Translations under genes and position numbers: made by a program
In this document: in pieces, positions 14,276-27,100 of the stretch
Numbering within the stretch: position 1 is the stretch's first letter
Layout of the letters: every line of letters starts with the position of its first letter
Assembly: GCA_013365365.1 (NCBI GenBank)
Contig: JABVXU010000083.1
Span: forward strand, 104,995 to 168,994
Direction: 5' to 3'
Origin: Cruorifilaria tuberocauda
Taxonomy: Eukaryota > Nematoda > Chromadorea > Rhabditida > Onchocercidae
Length of the DNA stretch: 64,000 bases
The notes under the pieces: generated by a model
Databases searched by the model: none
What the model was told of the DNA's origin: nothing
What the model saw: only the letters and a program-made list of their open reading frames with translations

Positions 14276-16096
14276 TTCCTTCAATTTCAATTAAAAACAC
14301 CTCTTTGTTCTGTAAACTATGATGAAAATAGACTGCTAAGAATTACGGATTATATCTGCTGATAATTGTATAAGTGACGCAATAAGTCAAGCATGAATCA
14401 ATTAAGCAAATAAAAATGCAAGCTTAAAGAGGGCCCTAAAGTACGAATGAATTACCTTATGAATTGTTAGAAAATATCAAACATGAACTATGACAGTAAA
14501 TACGTCATCAAGATTCTATTATGCTATCAACTACTTATCATATATCGCACGCATTATGTTACACATTATACATGATCCCTATTCACTAATTCTATTTTCA
14601 GTTGCAATAAGATTGTAGACTATTTGGGACTGATTATCTGTTGACTCAAAAATTTTGTAGGGCACTTCGATTAACGAAAAATTCTACGAATCATCTAGAA
14701 CTTAATATTTATTATTTACTTGATAAATTTGTAAAATAACTCATATAAGCGCACTCTGATAAGTTTTCATCAATATACCAACACTTCCATGAGTTGTGTA
14801 AAACAGTTATGCGTTTGTTATACCTTGTTACTTTTCAATTACTCAATCAAATACATAGTAATTACTTATCACCTATCACTTATCACTCAATATACCATTC
14901 GGCAATTAATTGGCACTATCCAACCGCGACGGACCAACAAGTTACGCATCTATTTTTCACGGGCGTGCCGTTATGCCACTCAACCGGACCAAAGTCTAAA
15001 CAAACGTTCTTTCATTAACTTAATTTTATTTTTTTATCATTGTATTATGACGAACGATAGATATTTTGATGAAATTTAAAAATGAAAAAATTAAATGCTG
15101 TTCAAGTAATAAGGTAATACATACGCATACCGTATGAAACACGTAAATGAAATTTTTACAAAATTACCTACTCATTCTCTACTATAAATTTTCATGAATC
15201 TTGCAATGAAGTTTAGAAAATCTTGAAAATACAAAAGTAAAAAAACATATTTTCTCCCAATTTATTTTATAACGTAAACTAATAATACTACGTAAACAAC
15301 ATTCAGAATGAATGAAATCAAAAAGTTATTACCCACCATTTAACGAAACAGCCCAAGAGTGGTTAATGCATTCAATAGTTTCATATGGACAGTAAGAATA
15401 CTGTTAAATATTGTTTATGCTGACGAGTAATTGTCAGTTGATTGATGATTGTGAATTATTATAGCTTATTTTCTCGTTTGTGCCGGATTATTGCATTTTG
15501 CCGAATTTGAATTTTTTCACTTTCTAATTCATCAATATATTTTACATTAATGTTCTGGTGGTATTGATAATATTTTTAATTTTGCTTTTTAGAATTCGAG
15601 TTTTTGAATTTTTTATATAACATTGCTAGGTTATGTTCACCATGCGATTATATAACCTTCCATAAATTTCGTCAAATTGATCCGAAATATACGTTTTGAA
15701 CGGATGAAATCTAGTATAAATGCATACGTCCATCTGTAGCAGTTTGACGCAAAAGTGATATTTAAAAGTATTAAATTTTAAAAAACTTTTAAAATATTAA
15801 AAGTAAGCTCGTAACATAATTTTAGTTCTCAATGATGAATAATGAAGATAATGACCGAGTACTTGAGTAGAAAGTAATTGGTATCGCTCGTATATACTTT
15901 TCTCCTTCTTTATGTGTTAATTAGCTAGAAGTATTGTACGGGAATTTTGTATTATTTACGGATGTATAATTCATCTTGTACGACATTTATATATGATACA
16001 AATTTCAGCTATGCTGCTGTAGCAAATGTTTATTAATATACCTCACAGATTTGCCCGATAACTCTCTGAATATTTCAAATAACGAGTAATGAACCA
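14276..16096. promoter_or_regulatory. Divergent intergenic region, EIF3B / DNAJB11 promoters
   Basis: This 1.8 kb gap separates two divergently transcribed genes, so both 5' regions must lie in it. A more GC-rich patch at about 14930-15000 is the only compositional island and could be the EIF3B promoter or an untranslated first exon. Open frames there overlap each other and lack family resemblance. I see no RNA gene or repeat. Confidence 0.5.
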
Positions 16097-18378
16097 ATGG
16101 ATATCTCATTTTTCATCCTACCGTTCTACCTTTTGCATCAGCTAATGCTGGTGTCAGCTGGACGAGATTTCTATAGAATTTTGAAAGTGCCACGCGATGC
16201 AAGTCTGAACCAGATCAAGAAAGCATACCGGATGTTGGCTAAAGAATTGCACCCCGATAAACAGAGCAATGATCCGCTGGCGGAGGAGAAATTCCAAGAC
16301 TTAGGTGCTGCTTATGAGGTTAGTGTACTTTCTTTCTCATCTCAATTTCAATCCTTATATTTACTGAAAATTAAGTGATTACCGTTCAGTTGCTGTAATG
16401 TTATCATTGTACGTATCGATGGATATTGCATTAAAGTGGGACAATTTTACGATTTTCTATCAAATTTTTATAGGTTTTAAGCAATGAAGAAAAAAGAAAA
16501 ATATATGATCGTTATGGTGAAGAGGGTTTAAAAAATGCCGGTGGCGGTGATAGTGGAGGTTTCCATGATCCATTTTCTTCATTTTTTGGTGATTTCTTTC
16601 ACAGCAACAGACAGCATGAAGAAGGAACACCTCGTGGTGCGGATGTGGTTATGGATTTATGGGTTACGCTCGAAGAAGTATATAGCGGAAATTTTGTAGA
16701 AGTAAAAAGGTTTAGGAAATATTATTACATTTTTCTTTTTTTTCGTTTATAAAGATAATTTAATGAAGGAGTTCATGAGTTTTATAGCTTTATCTTTGAT
16801 TAGGCATACTGATACGATCGGAATTTCAAAATTTTACACTGTTTGAATAATTATGCTAGTGTTTATTGAAGTATATTGGATTGATTACATTCAAAAGAAC
16901 ATGGGGTAAGTTATCGTGAATGTATGTTGAATCATCGTATAATTTTAGGATTTGCATCAATTTATGTCATTGTAGGATAAAATCATTATACAAACAGACA
17001 TCGGGTACAAGGAAATGTAACTGTCGTCACGAGATGCGTACTGAGAAATTGGGTGCTGGTAGATTCCAAATGTTTCAAGTCAAAGTATGTGATGAATGCC
17101 CAAATGTTGTGCTGGTGCAAGAAACGCGGTCCCTCGAGGTATTTTATCTTAATGCTAGAAACACACCTTGATAATCGTTAGTTTAGAAAATGGATTATTG
17201 TATTAATATGGAAAATGCTTCAAACATTTGTTCCAGCTTTTTTATTCAACGTCATTTACAATTCATTCTCCAAAGAATGTGAATAATTTTTATGTTTTCC
17301 CAAAGTATTTCAGGTTGAGATTGAAGTGGGAGTAGACGAAGGACAAACGCAGACATTTTCAGGCGAAGGTGAACCACATATTGAAGGTGAACCGGGTGAT
17401 CTGAAATTTGTGATCAAAATCGAGAAGCATCCAATATTTGAGCGACGCGGTTTGGATTTGTACACTAACGTCACTATATCCTTAGAGGATGCATTAAAGG
17501 GATTCAAAATGGAAATAACCCATCTCGATGGACATAAAGTTGAAGTAAGCGGGAATCTTCCTCCTTTTAATTATGTATATCAGTCGCATTAGTTAGGGGT
17601 TTTATATTTTACATTGGAATGTTAGTTGTTTCACCTTTTTGTCGAACATCTTTTTTTGATTATTTGTTACGATGGGTTCCGTTATTAATAAAATCTTGTA
17701 ACACGGTTCATCGAAAAGACTTATTTTCTCGGAAAAGCGAAAAGGATATGAGTTTACAGATAATCTACCACGTGTTTGAAGTGCAATTTTGTCAATGCTC
17801 ATAGACATTTTTCTTTTAAACAAAATTTGGAAGTGTGCCATGTTTGTGAATTTTTATTAGAAGCTAAAAGGATTATATTAATTATTTCGTCCATATGAAA
17901 TAATAAACTGTCATAAGTTTGTGAGGACAGATAATACGCTTTGTAGGTTATTCGCGAAAAGATAACTTGGCCAGGAGCACGAATCCGAAAAAAAGATGAA
18001 GGATTGCCTTCGTATTCTGATAATAAGAAGAAAGGAATTCTCTATATAACCGTCGATATCGAGTTTCCTCGGGGAGAATTAACTCCTGAGCAAAAAGAAA
18101 TTGTTAGAACACTGTTGAAGCAGGATTCTATTCAACCGAAAGTATGCCTTTATTATTATTCAAATCTCGATAAAATCGTTTTTTTTTTTAATTTAGAGGT
18201 GAAATTTTTGCTTTTAATGAAGATTAAGAGACATTGCCTGCTATGGACATTAGCAAGAACTGCTTGCAGTTTCTCTTATTAGTTATATTGAGATTTATAA
18301 TTTCATCAACAGGTATATTAATAAAGATGCTGTTCCAATCCCAAATTTCAGGTTTATAATGGGTTGCAGATGTCATGA
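16097..18378 (+). CDS. DNAJB11: ER-lumenal DnaJ co-chaperone, DNAJB11/ERdj3
   Basis: Co-chaperone that stimulates BiP ATPase in the ER lumen. Exons: 16097-16318, 16474-16709, 16976-17138, 17314-17544, 17947-18141, 18352-18378, all in phase, 357 aa against 358 in human. Residues 1-21 form a hydrophobic signal peptide. The J domain (about 22-90) has the HPD triad in ELHPDKQ. A G/F-rich linker follows, then the C-terminal substrate domain with the family's short cysteine insertion (CNCRHEMRT and CDECPNV). Conserved blocks include [30 protein letters not shown] and [10 protein letters not shown]; the protein ends KVYNGLQMS, like the vertebrate KVYNGLQGY. There is no KDEL, as in other ERdj3 proteins. 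The start is chosen because it gives the signal peptide. Confidence 0.97.
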
Positions 18379-18519
18379 CAGTATATTTGATATAATCAGG
18401 TCATCTTGTTCTATCTTAGTAAAATTGTATAGTTAAGTTATTGAAGTGTTATCGCATTCTTGCCGTTGTTTCCTATTTGTTGGCTGTGTTTATATTTGAA
18501 ATAATTGTTGTTGCGGCCA

Positions 18520-18525
18520 AATAAA
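18520..18525 (+). promoter_or_regulatory. Poly(A) signal of DNAJB11
   Basis: AATAAA about 140 nt after the DNAJB11 stop codon, the first canonical hexamer downstream. Confidence 0.6.
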
Positions 18526-18641
18526 TTGTAGTATTTTGATTTGTTCTACACCTCAATAGATCAATGTTCCCCTACATCAATGCTTATTTTTAATAACAAA
18601 GCAGATCTGGAAGATTCGTTGATGTAATCAAAGGTTTCTGC

Positions 18642-18800
18642 TTAAGAGTGCTTGTTTAGGTCGATCCGACTTTTGCCATCGAGAATGAAGTTTCTTCCTC
18701 TATCTGTGCGGTAGTCAATCGCTTCTTCCAGTCTAGCATGGCGAAGAACAACGTCGGAACCATCTAACATCACGTAGTAGTTTAATCGTGCATTTCCAGT
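18642..18800. other. Compositionally coding-like patch, strand uncertain
   Basis: This stretch between DNAJB11 and USP22 is richer in GC than its surroundings and open on both strands. On plus, a TTTAG acceptor at 18659 is followed by 35 codons (VDPTFAIENEV...AKNNVGTI) ending in TAA at 18767. On minus, about 45 codons read ...YYVMLDGSDVVLRHARLEE... to a TAA at 18642. I do not recognise either peptide. It may be an alternative 3' exon of DNAJB11 (the phase would fit after 18141), an unannotated exon, or a gene relic. Confidence 0.25.
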
Positions 18801-19172
18801 GGTCCCTCATTTTATGGTTTAAGCATACAATGCATTTCGTGCCTTATTTTACTTCGACGCTACAATATCGATCTTTAATAACCACACAGAATCGGGGACT
18901 TAGAATTTTGCTTCTTCATGGCTATTATGCGATTCGTATTTGCTTTTCTATTGTTTGTATCTGCCAAACATCCCAAAAAATGTTGATATGATATTAAAAC
19001 TATCAGAAGCAAAATTAACTGCTGATTCCACTTATGAAAAAAAATCGAAGATGATGAGCAAAATCAGCAGTATTGATGAAGCAAAAAAAGAATAGCTATA
19101 ACTTTATCTTATTAGTTTAGACAATATAAAGTTTACTTTCATTACGTTAGAGTAATGCACTTGCAGGAATAA

Positions 19173-22100
19173 ATGAATAGTCCATGTAAACATATTGGTA
19201 AAAATCAACGAACGTTGTCGAAAACCCTTAATAGTGTTGTTTATGCAGTGATTTTTCCTAATAATGCTAAAGCACGGGAAGTTCATGTAAGTTTTAATTA
19301 ATTTCATCAGTTGAGTGATGGGTATATAACGATAAAATATTTCGGAAGCTTCGATATGAAAAGAAGTACATAACTATATAAGATACTTCTTCATGTAAGC
19401 CAATTTTGTTATTATGCGAAGGAGAAACAGCTTCCGAAATTTTTTTCTGATTCTTTCAATTCACCAGAGCCAATTACACTAAAATCCTATTAGAAGTCTA
19501 ATATGTTAATACTCCGTTATTATATATATGATAATTAGGAGAAGTTAATTTACTGAGGATGTGTGTTGTTCGGTCAAGGATATGCAATGTGGTGCTGCAA
19601 GTACATTGTTTTCGAATTCAACTATTTATTAATATTTAAACCGTTTCGAAATATTCATAACTTTAGGATTTATAAACATGGCGGCAACAACTTCAAATCT
19701 TTCTATTTCTTTGAAAAAATTCTGACGCTTTCTCTATCAGTTGTACATTAATTAATTTTCAGGCTAAATATATTAGGTGCGTTCAGTGTAAAACAAGATT
19801 AAATGCATTAATGTGTGCATGCTGTCAGTGTTCAACCTTTGCATGTTTGGCACACATGCATGACCATCTGGCAACCAAAGAACATCTCTTCGGTAAGGTA
19901 ATTTACCTAGTGAAGCTTACAATTATCATATTTGTGAAATCTGATTTAATTAATATTTCTCATTTGCAGCAGTTTCTGTTGAAACAGGTTTTATTTATTG
20001 CTATCAATGCGGTGATTTTGTATACGACCGTGAGATGGAAGATGCTCGACGAGATGCCGAAAATCGTTCCCGCCGATCGCTGAACCTAAGTACTCGGAGT
20101 ATTTGGTATCCAGGTGCAGCTGTTGTGGATGTTTGTCACGATGATCCTACTCGAATGGTTCGATTTTCGAGGAGTAGTATTAGAGGTAATTTCAATATTA
20201 AAATAATTGATTATTGCTATTGTTCATCAATATCATAGCTACGGAATCGTTAGATTGGATCATAACTATAAATGTAATTTATCATAGCCATGAAATCAAC
20301 TATATAGAATTTATAAATAATTACACTTTCGGCACTTTATACATTTGCGGTGCTGTTACCATTGCAGGTTTACGTGGATTGGTAAATTTGGGAAATACAT
20401 GTTTCATGAATTGTATTATACAAGCCATCGTACATACACCACATTTAAAGGATTATTTCCTCACTGACCAGCATCACTGTACTTCATCGTCATCACATAG
20501 CAAAGCTCAATGTCTGATGTGTGAACTTGCCAATACTTTTCAGGTAACTGTATATTTAACGTCCTTTAATATTTGTGCTGATTTTGCTGGATAAAAACAT
20601 GAGCTGCTGAACAGAAATTAATTGAACTTGGCTATCTTCTTGCTAAACCATAGTCGTAAATAAACAATTTACTTCTAAATCTTTCTTCATTTCTTTATTA
20701 GTTCCTTAACTGATGACATTATATCGTAAATTCTTTTGCTTACAGTGGACTACAGTTTACAGCTATTTCATTTAGATAATAGATGTCTTAAAAGTTAGAA
20801 TATGTTAAAGTAATTTTGCTTTATTCCCATTAACATTTAGCTGATAAAATCTCGTTTTCCGTCGTCATTTTACCACTTATTCCCGGTTCTTTAATCGTTC
20901 AAAAATTGTTGTTCGTAGGAGTTTTACAAAGGTGATATTACACCTTATAAACCGAATCGCTTCCTGAACCTCGTTTGGACACATGCTAGACATTTGGCTG
21001 GCTACGAACAACAGGACGCACATGAATTCTTTATCGCTGCTCTTGATGTTCTTCATCGTCATTCCGGAAGTTTGTTTTTCTTTTTTTTAAATGCTTTTGT
21101 TGATTTTACCAGTCTTTATTGCTTCTTAATGACTATTATTACAGGTAGTTCACTTCCCTCCATGCCAAATGAATGTAACTGTATTATTGACTGGATTTTC
21201 ACTGGCAAATTACAATCTGATCTTACATGTTCAATTTGTGGGTAAGATTATCGTTCATGCATTCAAATTATTGATCATTTTAAAGGGAAAAGTTTTTTGG
21301 GAAGAAATGATCCGATAATCGGACAGAAAAGAGACGATAAAATAGGAAGACTCTTCTTAAGAATTTCCAGATGTGTTTCAACAACTGTTGACCCATTCTG
21401 GGATATATCGCTCGATGTGGCACAAGAAGTTTTACGCTCACCTAGTAGTAGCTCCGGTTCACCACAACATATTACTTTAGAGGATTGCTTACATAGGTAA
21501 GTAGTTTTTCTTTTCTAAATATTGAGAAAAACAGATTTATGTAACCTTTCCTGGTAGTTAAACAAAGCCCAAAAATGTATTGTAAATCGAGACTGATGAA
21601 ATGAAATTATGAATTTATTTCAGGTATATAATGCCCGAGCATTTGGGAAGCAATGCGAAAACGAAATGTGCTCGTTGTGAAACATACGAGGAGTCAACGA
21701 AGCAGCTAACTCTAAAAACTCTTCCAATGGTTGCCTGCTTTCATTTAAAACGTTTCGAACATAGTCACAAAGATCGAAAGAAAATGGATACTAAAATCAA
21801 ATATCCGCAGTTCATTGATATGACGCCGTTCACAGCCTCATTTCGTGAGCGTTCTGCTGGTGTTCCAGAGAGCAAAACTAGTATAGTCACTGATTTGCTC
21901 ACAAAGAATCGAAATAAGTATGGCCTTATTGCCATAATACAAATGGGCTTTTGGGCTTTATCATTCTGGGTTTTCCACATGTTAGAATAGTGAAACTATA
22001 GAAAAGAGATAATTTTTACGCTGGTAAATGAAGAAGCGGAAGAAAAGTATGCTTCTATAGTCAGGGAATCTGATTTTCTTGTGCCCTGATACCCTTTTTT

Positions 22101-22362
22101 CTGTCTCATTTATCTCACCTGGCATACGTTAGCCAATGAAGAATTTATATGTATTAAAAATTATTTCAGATACGAACTGTTTGCGGTTGTGAATCATTTG
22201 GGGACGATGGAAAGTGGCCATTATACGTGTTACATCCGGCATCAACGTAACCAGTGGTTCCAGTGTGATGACCAAAAAATAACAAAAGTACCAACGGAAC
22301 GAGTCCTCTCCTCCCAGGGCTATTTGCTGTTTTACCATAAATGTCATGCTGATTATTATTAA
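19173..22362 (+). CDS. USP22: Ubiquitin carboxyl-terminal hydrolase, USP22/Ubp8 type
   Basis: Deubiquitinase of the SAGA co-activator module, acting on monoubiquitinated H2B. Exons: 19173-19286, 19763-19892, 19970-20185, 20368-20543, 20919-21069, 21145-21241, 21371-21496, 21624-21917, 22170-22362; phases close, 498 aa (human 525). Residues 1 to about 110 are the UBP zinc finger ([37 protein letters not shown]). The catalytic domain begins [16 protein letters not shown] with the nucleophile Cys, then [10 protein letters not shown], a four-Cys zinc site (CSICG...CARCE), FHLKRFEHS, and the His box [11 protein letters not shown] with the later Asp in CDDQKI. The first exon is easily missed because it is short; it supplies the first zinc ligands, and its ATG gives a start close to the human one. 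Confidence 0.96.
19335..19444. repeat. Intronic inverted repeat in USP22 intron 1
   Basis: Arms 19335-19350 and 19429-19444 are reverse complements at 15 of 16 positions (core TTCGGAAGCT / AGCTTCCGAA). A second nested pair (GAAGTA / TACTTC) sits between them. It could fold into a hairpin or be a degraded miniature inverted-repeat element. Confidence 0.6.
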
Positions 22363-24153
22363 AGAACCATAATGGACTAAGTTATGTACAGATATTTCTT
22401 ATTTTAGTTCCTATTTAAATCGACCATTCGTTTAGATTTTAAATCCTTCTAGATGGGAGGAAAGATCATAGGAAGAAATTAGTCAGAAAAAGTGTAGTAA
22501 AGTATTAATCATATCATTCTATCGCCTATTTTTATGTGAAGACTAGGAATATAATTTAGGTTAGATTTAACATTCAGGCATAATTTCAACTTAGGTAACG
22601 AATATAAAATTCAATATGCCAGTCATATCTTTCACAGTTTGTTTCATGTTTATACTGTACAAGCATTATTTCAACTTTCATAATTATTTTGTCTTTCGAG
22701 AATAAATGATTTCGATACATGTAAAGATATATTATATTATATCATACATATATATATATATACATCTATCTTATTTAATATAACAAGACAACCTGTTCAA
22801 ATCTTTTGTCTAACTTGTCATACATGTAAGAATAAAGTGTGATAAGAAGTAGTTGAGTTCTTTCTTTTCCATTTAGAAAAAAGAATCTGCTACAACGATG
22901 AAATCCAAAATCTTATTGCCAAAAAGAAAAATCATTAAACTTGCTTAATCTAAGAATTAAATGAGAAATTTTCACGGTCATAATAAGATTAATTATTGCA
23001 CTTTCAACAGGTGTAAATGCTTCTACAATAGTAAACAATAATGTGTGCATTTAAAATAAAGTCTTTAAGAAAACGAGAGAAAAGGAAAAGAACTATTTCG
23101 ACACTGTGTCAAAGCACCAAAAGAAAAAGAGAGAAAGCACTACTCAAATTCTGTGTAGGGTTACGACGAATCAAATTAATTTCGAATTATTTTAAGAAAT
23201 AAATTAAGTATTGAATGGAATGAAATACTTCACCAATATGATTATCAATCTTTCATTGCAATGCAGGAATGACTGAACTGGAATAATCTATATTTTAGTG
23301 AATTTCATAAAGATGGTTTCCGTGTAATTCAGTCACCTTTTCCTCTAATATTAATATGAAAGCGAAGAAAGTGAGAAGTGAGCGAAAAAAAGACACTACT
23401 GATGTCGAGAAATTCTTTTTTATTTACAATTAAAACTGTTTAATGACCGTAAATTTCCCTTCACTGAATGAATTTCTGGCTTTTATATAAAACTTTTTAA
23501 TTCTATTTCTTCCTTTTCTTCACGAATACTCTTTTTGATGCGTAAGTATTTTTTATTTTTGTTTCAGTAGAACTTTGTGTTATTATCTGAAGTATGAGAT
23601 GACAGAATATCAATAATCACTGGATATATTAGCAATGATTTCTCTTTTTTTAATCATTAGAGGACTATTATAATCAGCATAAATTCTATATTCATTAGCG
23701 ATAATATTAATCAATTTGGCATTATATGCGAGTATATTAAGGATTATAAGATGCAAAAAGAGAAATCAACAGTATATTCTTTAGTGTTATTGGGAAATTT
23801 GATGGATTTTTTTTCGGAAAATTGATTTTTTGATTTGTTATATCAACCCGTTCAGCTGAAACTTGGATTTAGTAGTAAGAAAGAAAAAAAATTTTTCGTT
23901 AAGCAATGAATTCGGAATAACTATACTTTTTCTACTATTTATCTTATAACAAGCTTTTTCCGTTTTTGGTTCATAAGAAATCAACGATGTTACTCTATGT
24001 AATTTCTAATAACACTCCCTTTCCTCCTCAGTTAGTTTTTCGCTTGACATTTTGACAACAATGATGTACAATTAATATGAGTGATGATTAAAGAAAGAAA
24101 AAATAAATGAACTTAATGAAGGGAAAAAGAATGGCCATTCATCGTTACAGCCA
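22363..24153. other. Convergent intergenic region, USP22 / MAPK phosphatase 3' ends
   Basis: AATAAA at 22701-22706 is the likely USP22 poly(A) signal, about 340 nt past its stop. A short (AT)n run lies at 22748-22762. I found no coding exon on either strand; the right end should be the 3' UTR of the minus-strand phosphatase. Confidence 0.55.
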
Positions 24154-27100
24154 CTACTGAACCAAAATTTCTAGAGAACTTGTAGAACTGATCGAATCAC
24201 AATCGGCTTCACGAAATGTTGTTCGTGATGATTCAAGAACTGATTCCGTAGCATTAACATTATCATTGCCATTATTATTACTTTCTGCAGCAGTTCTAGC
24301 AGCAATAAAATGGGAATGATCGTGCTGTTGTTGGTGACCCATTAGTCGTCGTCTGCGTAATGCTTGGAATGCACGTGATGTCGTGGAAGTCTGGACGTGT
24401 TTATGTGTTTTATCCAAAGATCTAATGTCATCTATTGGAGCATTCGGTGGAGAAGTATCACTCTTAGCGCTATCTGATGCCAAAGAGCAAGCAGGAATTA
24501 CAGATGGAATTAATGCATCTATTGGTTTGCGGCCAACAATGTTAGCTCTACCAACATTATTAATAGTAATACTTCTACTATGTTTGACCTGACCGGTTCC
24601 TCTTCGAAGATAATGACTAATACGTGTCAGAAACTTATGACCGATTGTCATCCGATGACTTTTGCTCCGATCAGAAATGTTGAAGGATGATGTAAGAGGA
24701 ATCGATAAATGATCGCATGAGTTGAATGTCAAATTTTCAACTGAATAATTCATCTGAGATGTTGTTGGCGTTGCTGAATCGATGATTACTGAAGTTGATT
24801 CATCCACACGGCTATTGCTATGAAAGAGCGGATTTGATGCGGAATTTGATGTATCCAATGGATGTGTAAATGACAATTTCTGCAATTCCGTTGATGGTGA
24901 TGGCAAATCCTGTAATGTTAAGGAACTAAACGCTTTTATAGTAAAATTGGGATATTCAGGAGAAGAATTTTTTGATAGTTTTCAAGGAATGTTTCGGGCA
25001 TAGAAAAGAGTAAAAACGAATGAAATGAAGCAAACGGTATATCTCGTGATTAATTTCATCAATTTTGAACTGTTTCATTGGCATTATTGTGATATAAATG
25101 ACGTACTTCATTTACTTCAGGTATATTTAAAGCTTTCCTAGATTTCAGTCCATCCAGAACTCTTGGTCGATCCAACAAATGTGGATATGTTGACTCCATC
25201 ACACGTTTACCGTTCTCGTTGGTTTTTGAAGATGGTTGACTACAATCCCTATCCCAAAAACTTTGAGACGGTACTCTATGGGATAATGCATCACAACTGA
25301 TCGATTTCTCCAGTTTTGAAATATTTTCGGTATTATCACATCCCTAAACATATGCCAATTGATACATTTCTATCCCAGCAGTTTCGCAAAAAATGACGGT
25401 CTCTTCCAGTCAATTTATTAAACAGTTCTGAAGTTACTCTTAGACCTTAAAAGATACTCCTAATTATGCAAAGCTTTCTTGAATTCTCCTAAATACTCGA
25501 TCAAAACCCCTTATTTTTACATGTCTTGAGGAAGTACTATCTCTTCCACTCATTCCTTATAGAAGCATAGGTTCAGGATCGATAGTCTTAGAGTGACAAA
25601 ATGGAATCAACATAGAAAAATATAAGATCTGAATTCCTTCGGAATGAAAGATAATAATGCTTCTAAAATAACTTAGGTCAAGCAGCTTTAAATTACTTGA
25701 ACTGGACGTAGGTTATCAGGAGACCCGGAATCCGAAACATGCGGTAGTGTAAAGAAAGACGTCGAAATAGCACTACTGCTGTCATTTCCACATCCTTCTT
25801 CATGCTGCTTAAATTTAGATGGTACATTCAATTCATTCTTCTCTCGCAGTCGCATCTCATATTCCAATAACTGACCCATAAAATTGAAATTAGGCGAAAT
25901 TGATGGCCTACGCTCCTTCACATATCTGTAACTTTTGAATGCCTTACAAGAACATGTGCAAAATTATGTCAAATCCGTCCGGATGGCACTTCGCATATGT
26001 TTTTACAATACAGCATGTATATCTTGTATGCCGCAAAAGTGGCGCAAAACATCACTACATACAATACACGTGTTTTACGGATCTTGATCTTATAAAGTAC
26101 GAATGAGCATAACATATCTGTATGCTGACATCCAGAAACTGCTGTCGTATATGACAAGTGTGTGCATGATGTAATTTACGCATATTTATATAACCATAAT
26201 ACAAGCGTCAATTCAACCAGGAACTGAAGCTAACCTATATGCCTGTTCGGATGTCCAGTTATTTCGCCGCATGATATATGCGATAGCCAATGTTGGACTT
26301 CGAGAAACACCAGCAAGACAATGTACTAATGCTACTGAACCACGTTCATATACCTTATCTACAAATAAAACGCATTCCGTAATTAGCAAGAAAAACTAGA
26401 TTAGCATTTGACTCACTGATACTGAAAAAAGAAAATTTACCCAGAAATTTGAAAGCATCTTCGAAATGGGGTAAAAGTTTCGCCTGGTAGGTATCGTTGA
26501 CTGGTATCCGCATAAAATGACCTTCCTGTTTTACTATATCCGGTTCGGGACAATTCACACTAAGATTTATCACATATTTGATGCCGTATTTCTGCAAAAG
26601 TAATAATATGGAGTGAAATATTTGGCGAGAAAGGGATGAAAATGAAGAGGAATAAATGATAAATATTACTGATAACAATCTGGAATCCATTGCATCCTGT
26701 TGTGAACCGAGATAGAGGAAAGGAAGGATTTGTGTTGGACCATCATTAGTAGTTGAAAGACATGGATTAGATATGCTTGTTAGTATATGTTTTCCCATTA
26801 CATTTTTATCCATATTTTCTCGTCGTTTCGTAGAACTTTCACATAATTCCGGAAAACGACTACGGAAATCATTAAATCCATCTGAAAAAAAACCATATAT
26901 AACTATCAAAATTATCCATTAAGCAGTAATTTGATTACTTTCTTCTATTTTTCTTACATCAGTTACTTGCTAGCAATTAATCATTTGGAGTTAATTCAAT
27001 TCACATGATAATAGTGATGATGATGATGATGATGGTAGTATATCTTAAGATTCTCGAAATATACAATGTCTTGAAATTGAAATTGCAAAAGTTTCACATT

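Noticed and set aside
14789..15079. Two overlapping 70-95 codon plus-strand frames
   Set aside because: No splice or start context and no resemblance to a protein; the region is better explained as promoter.
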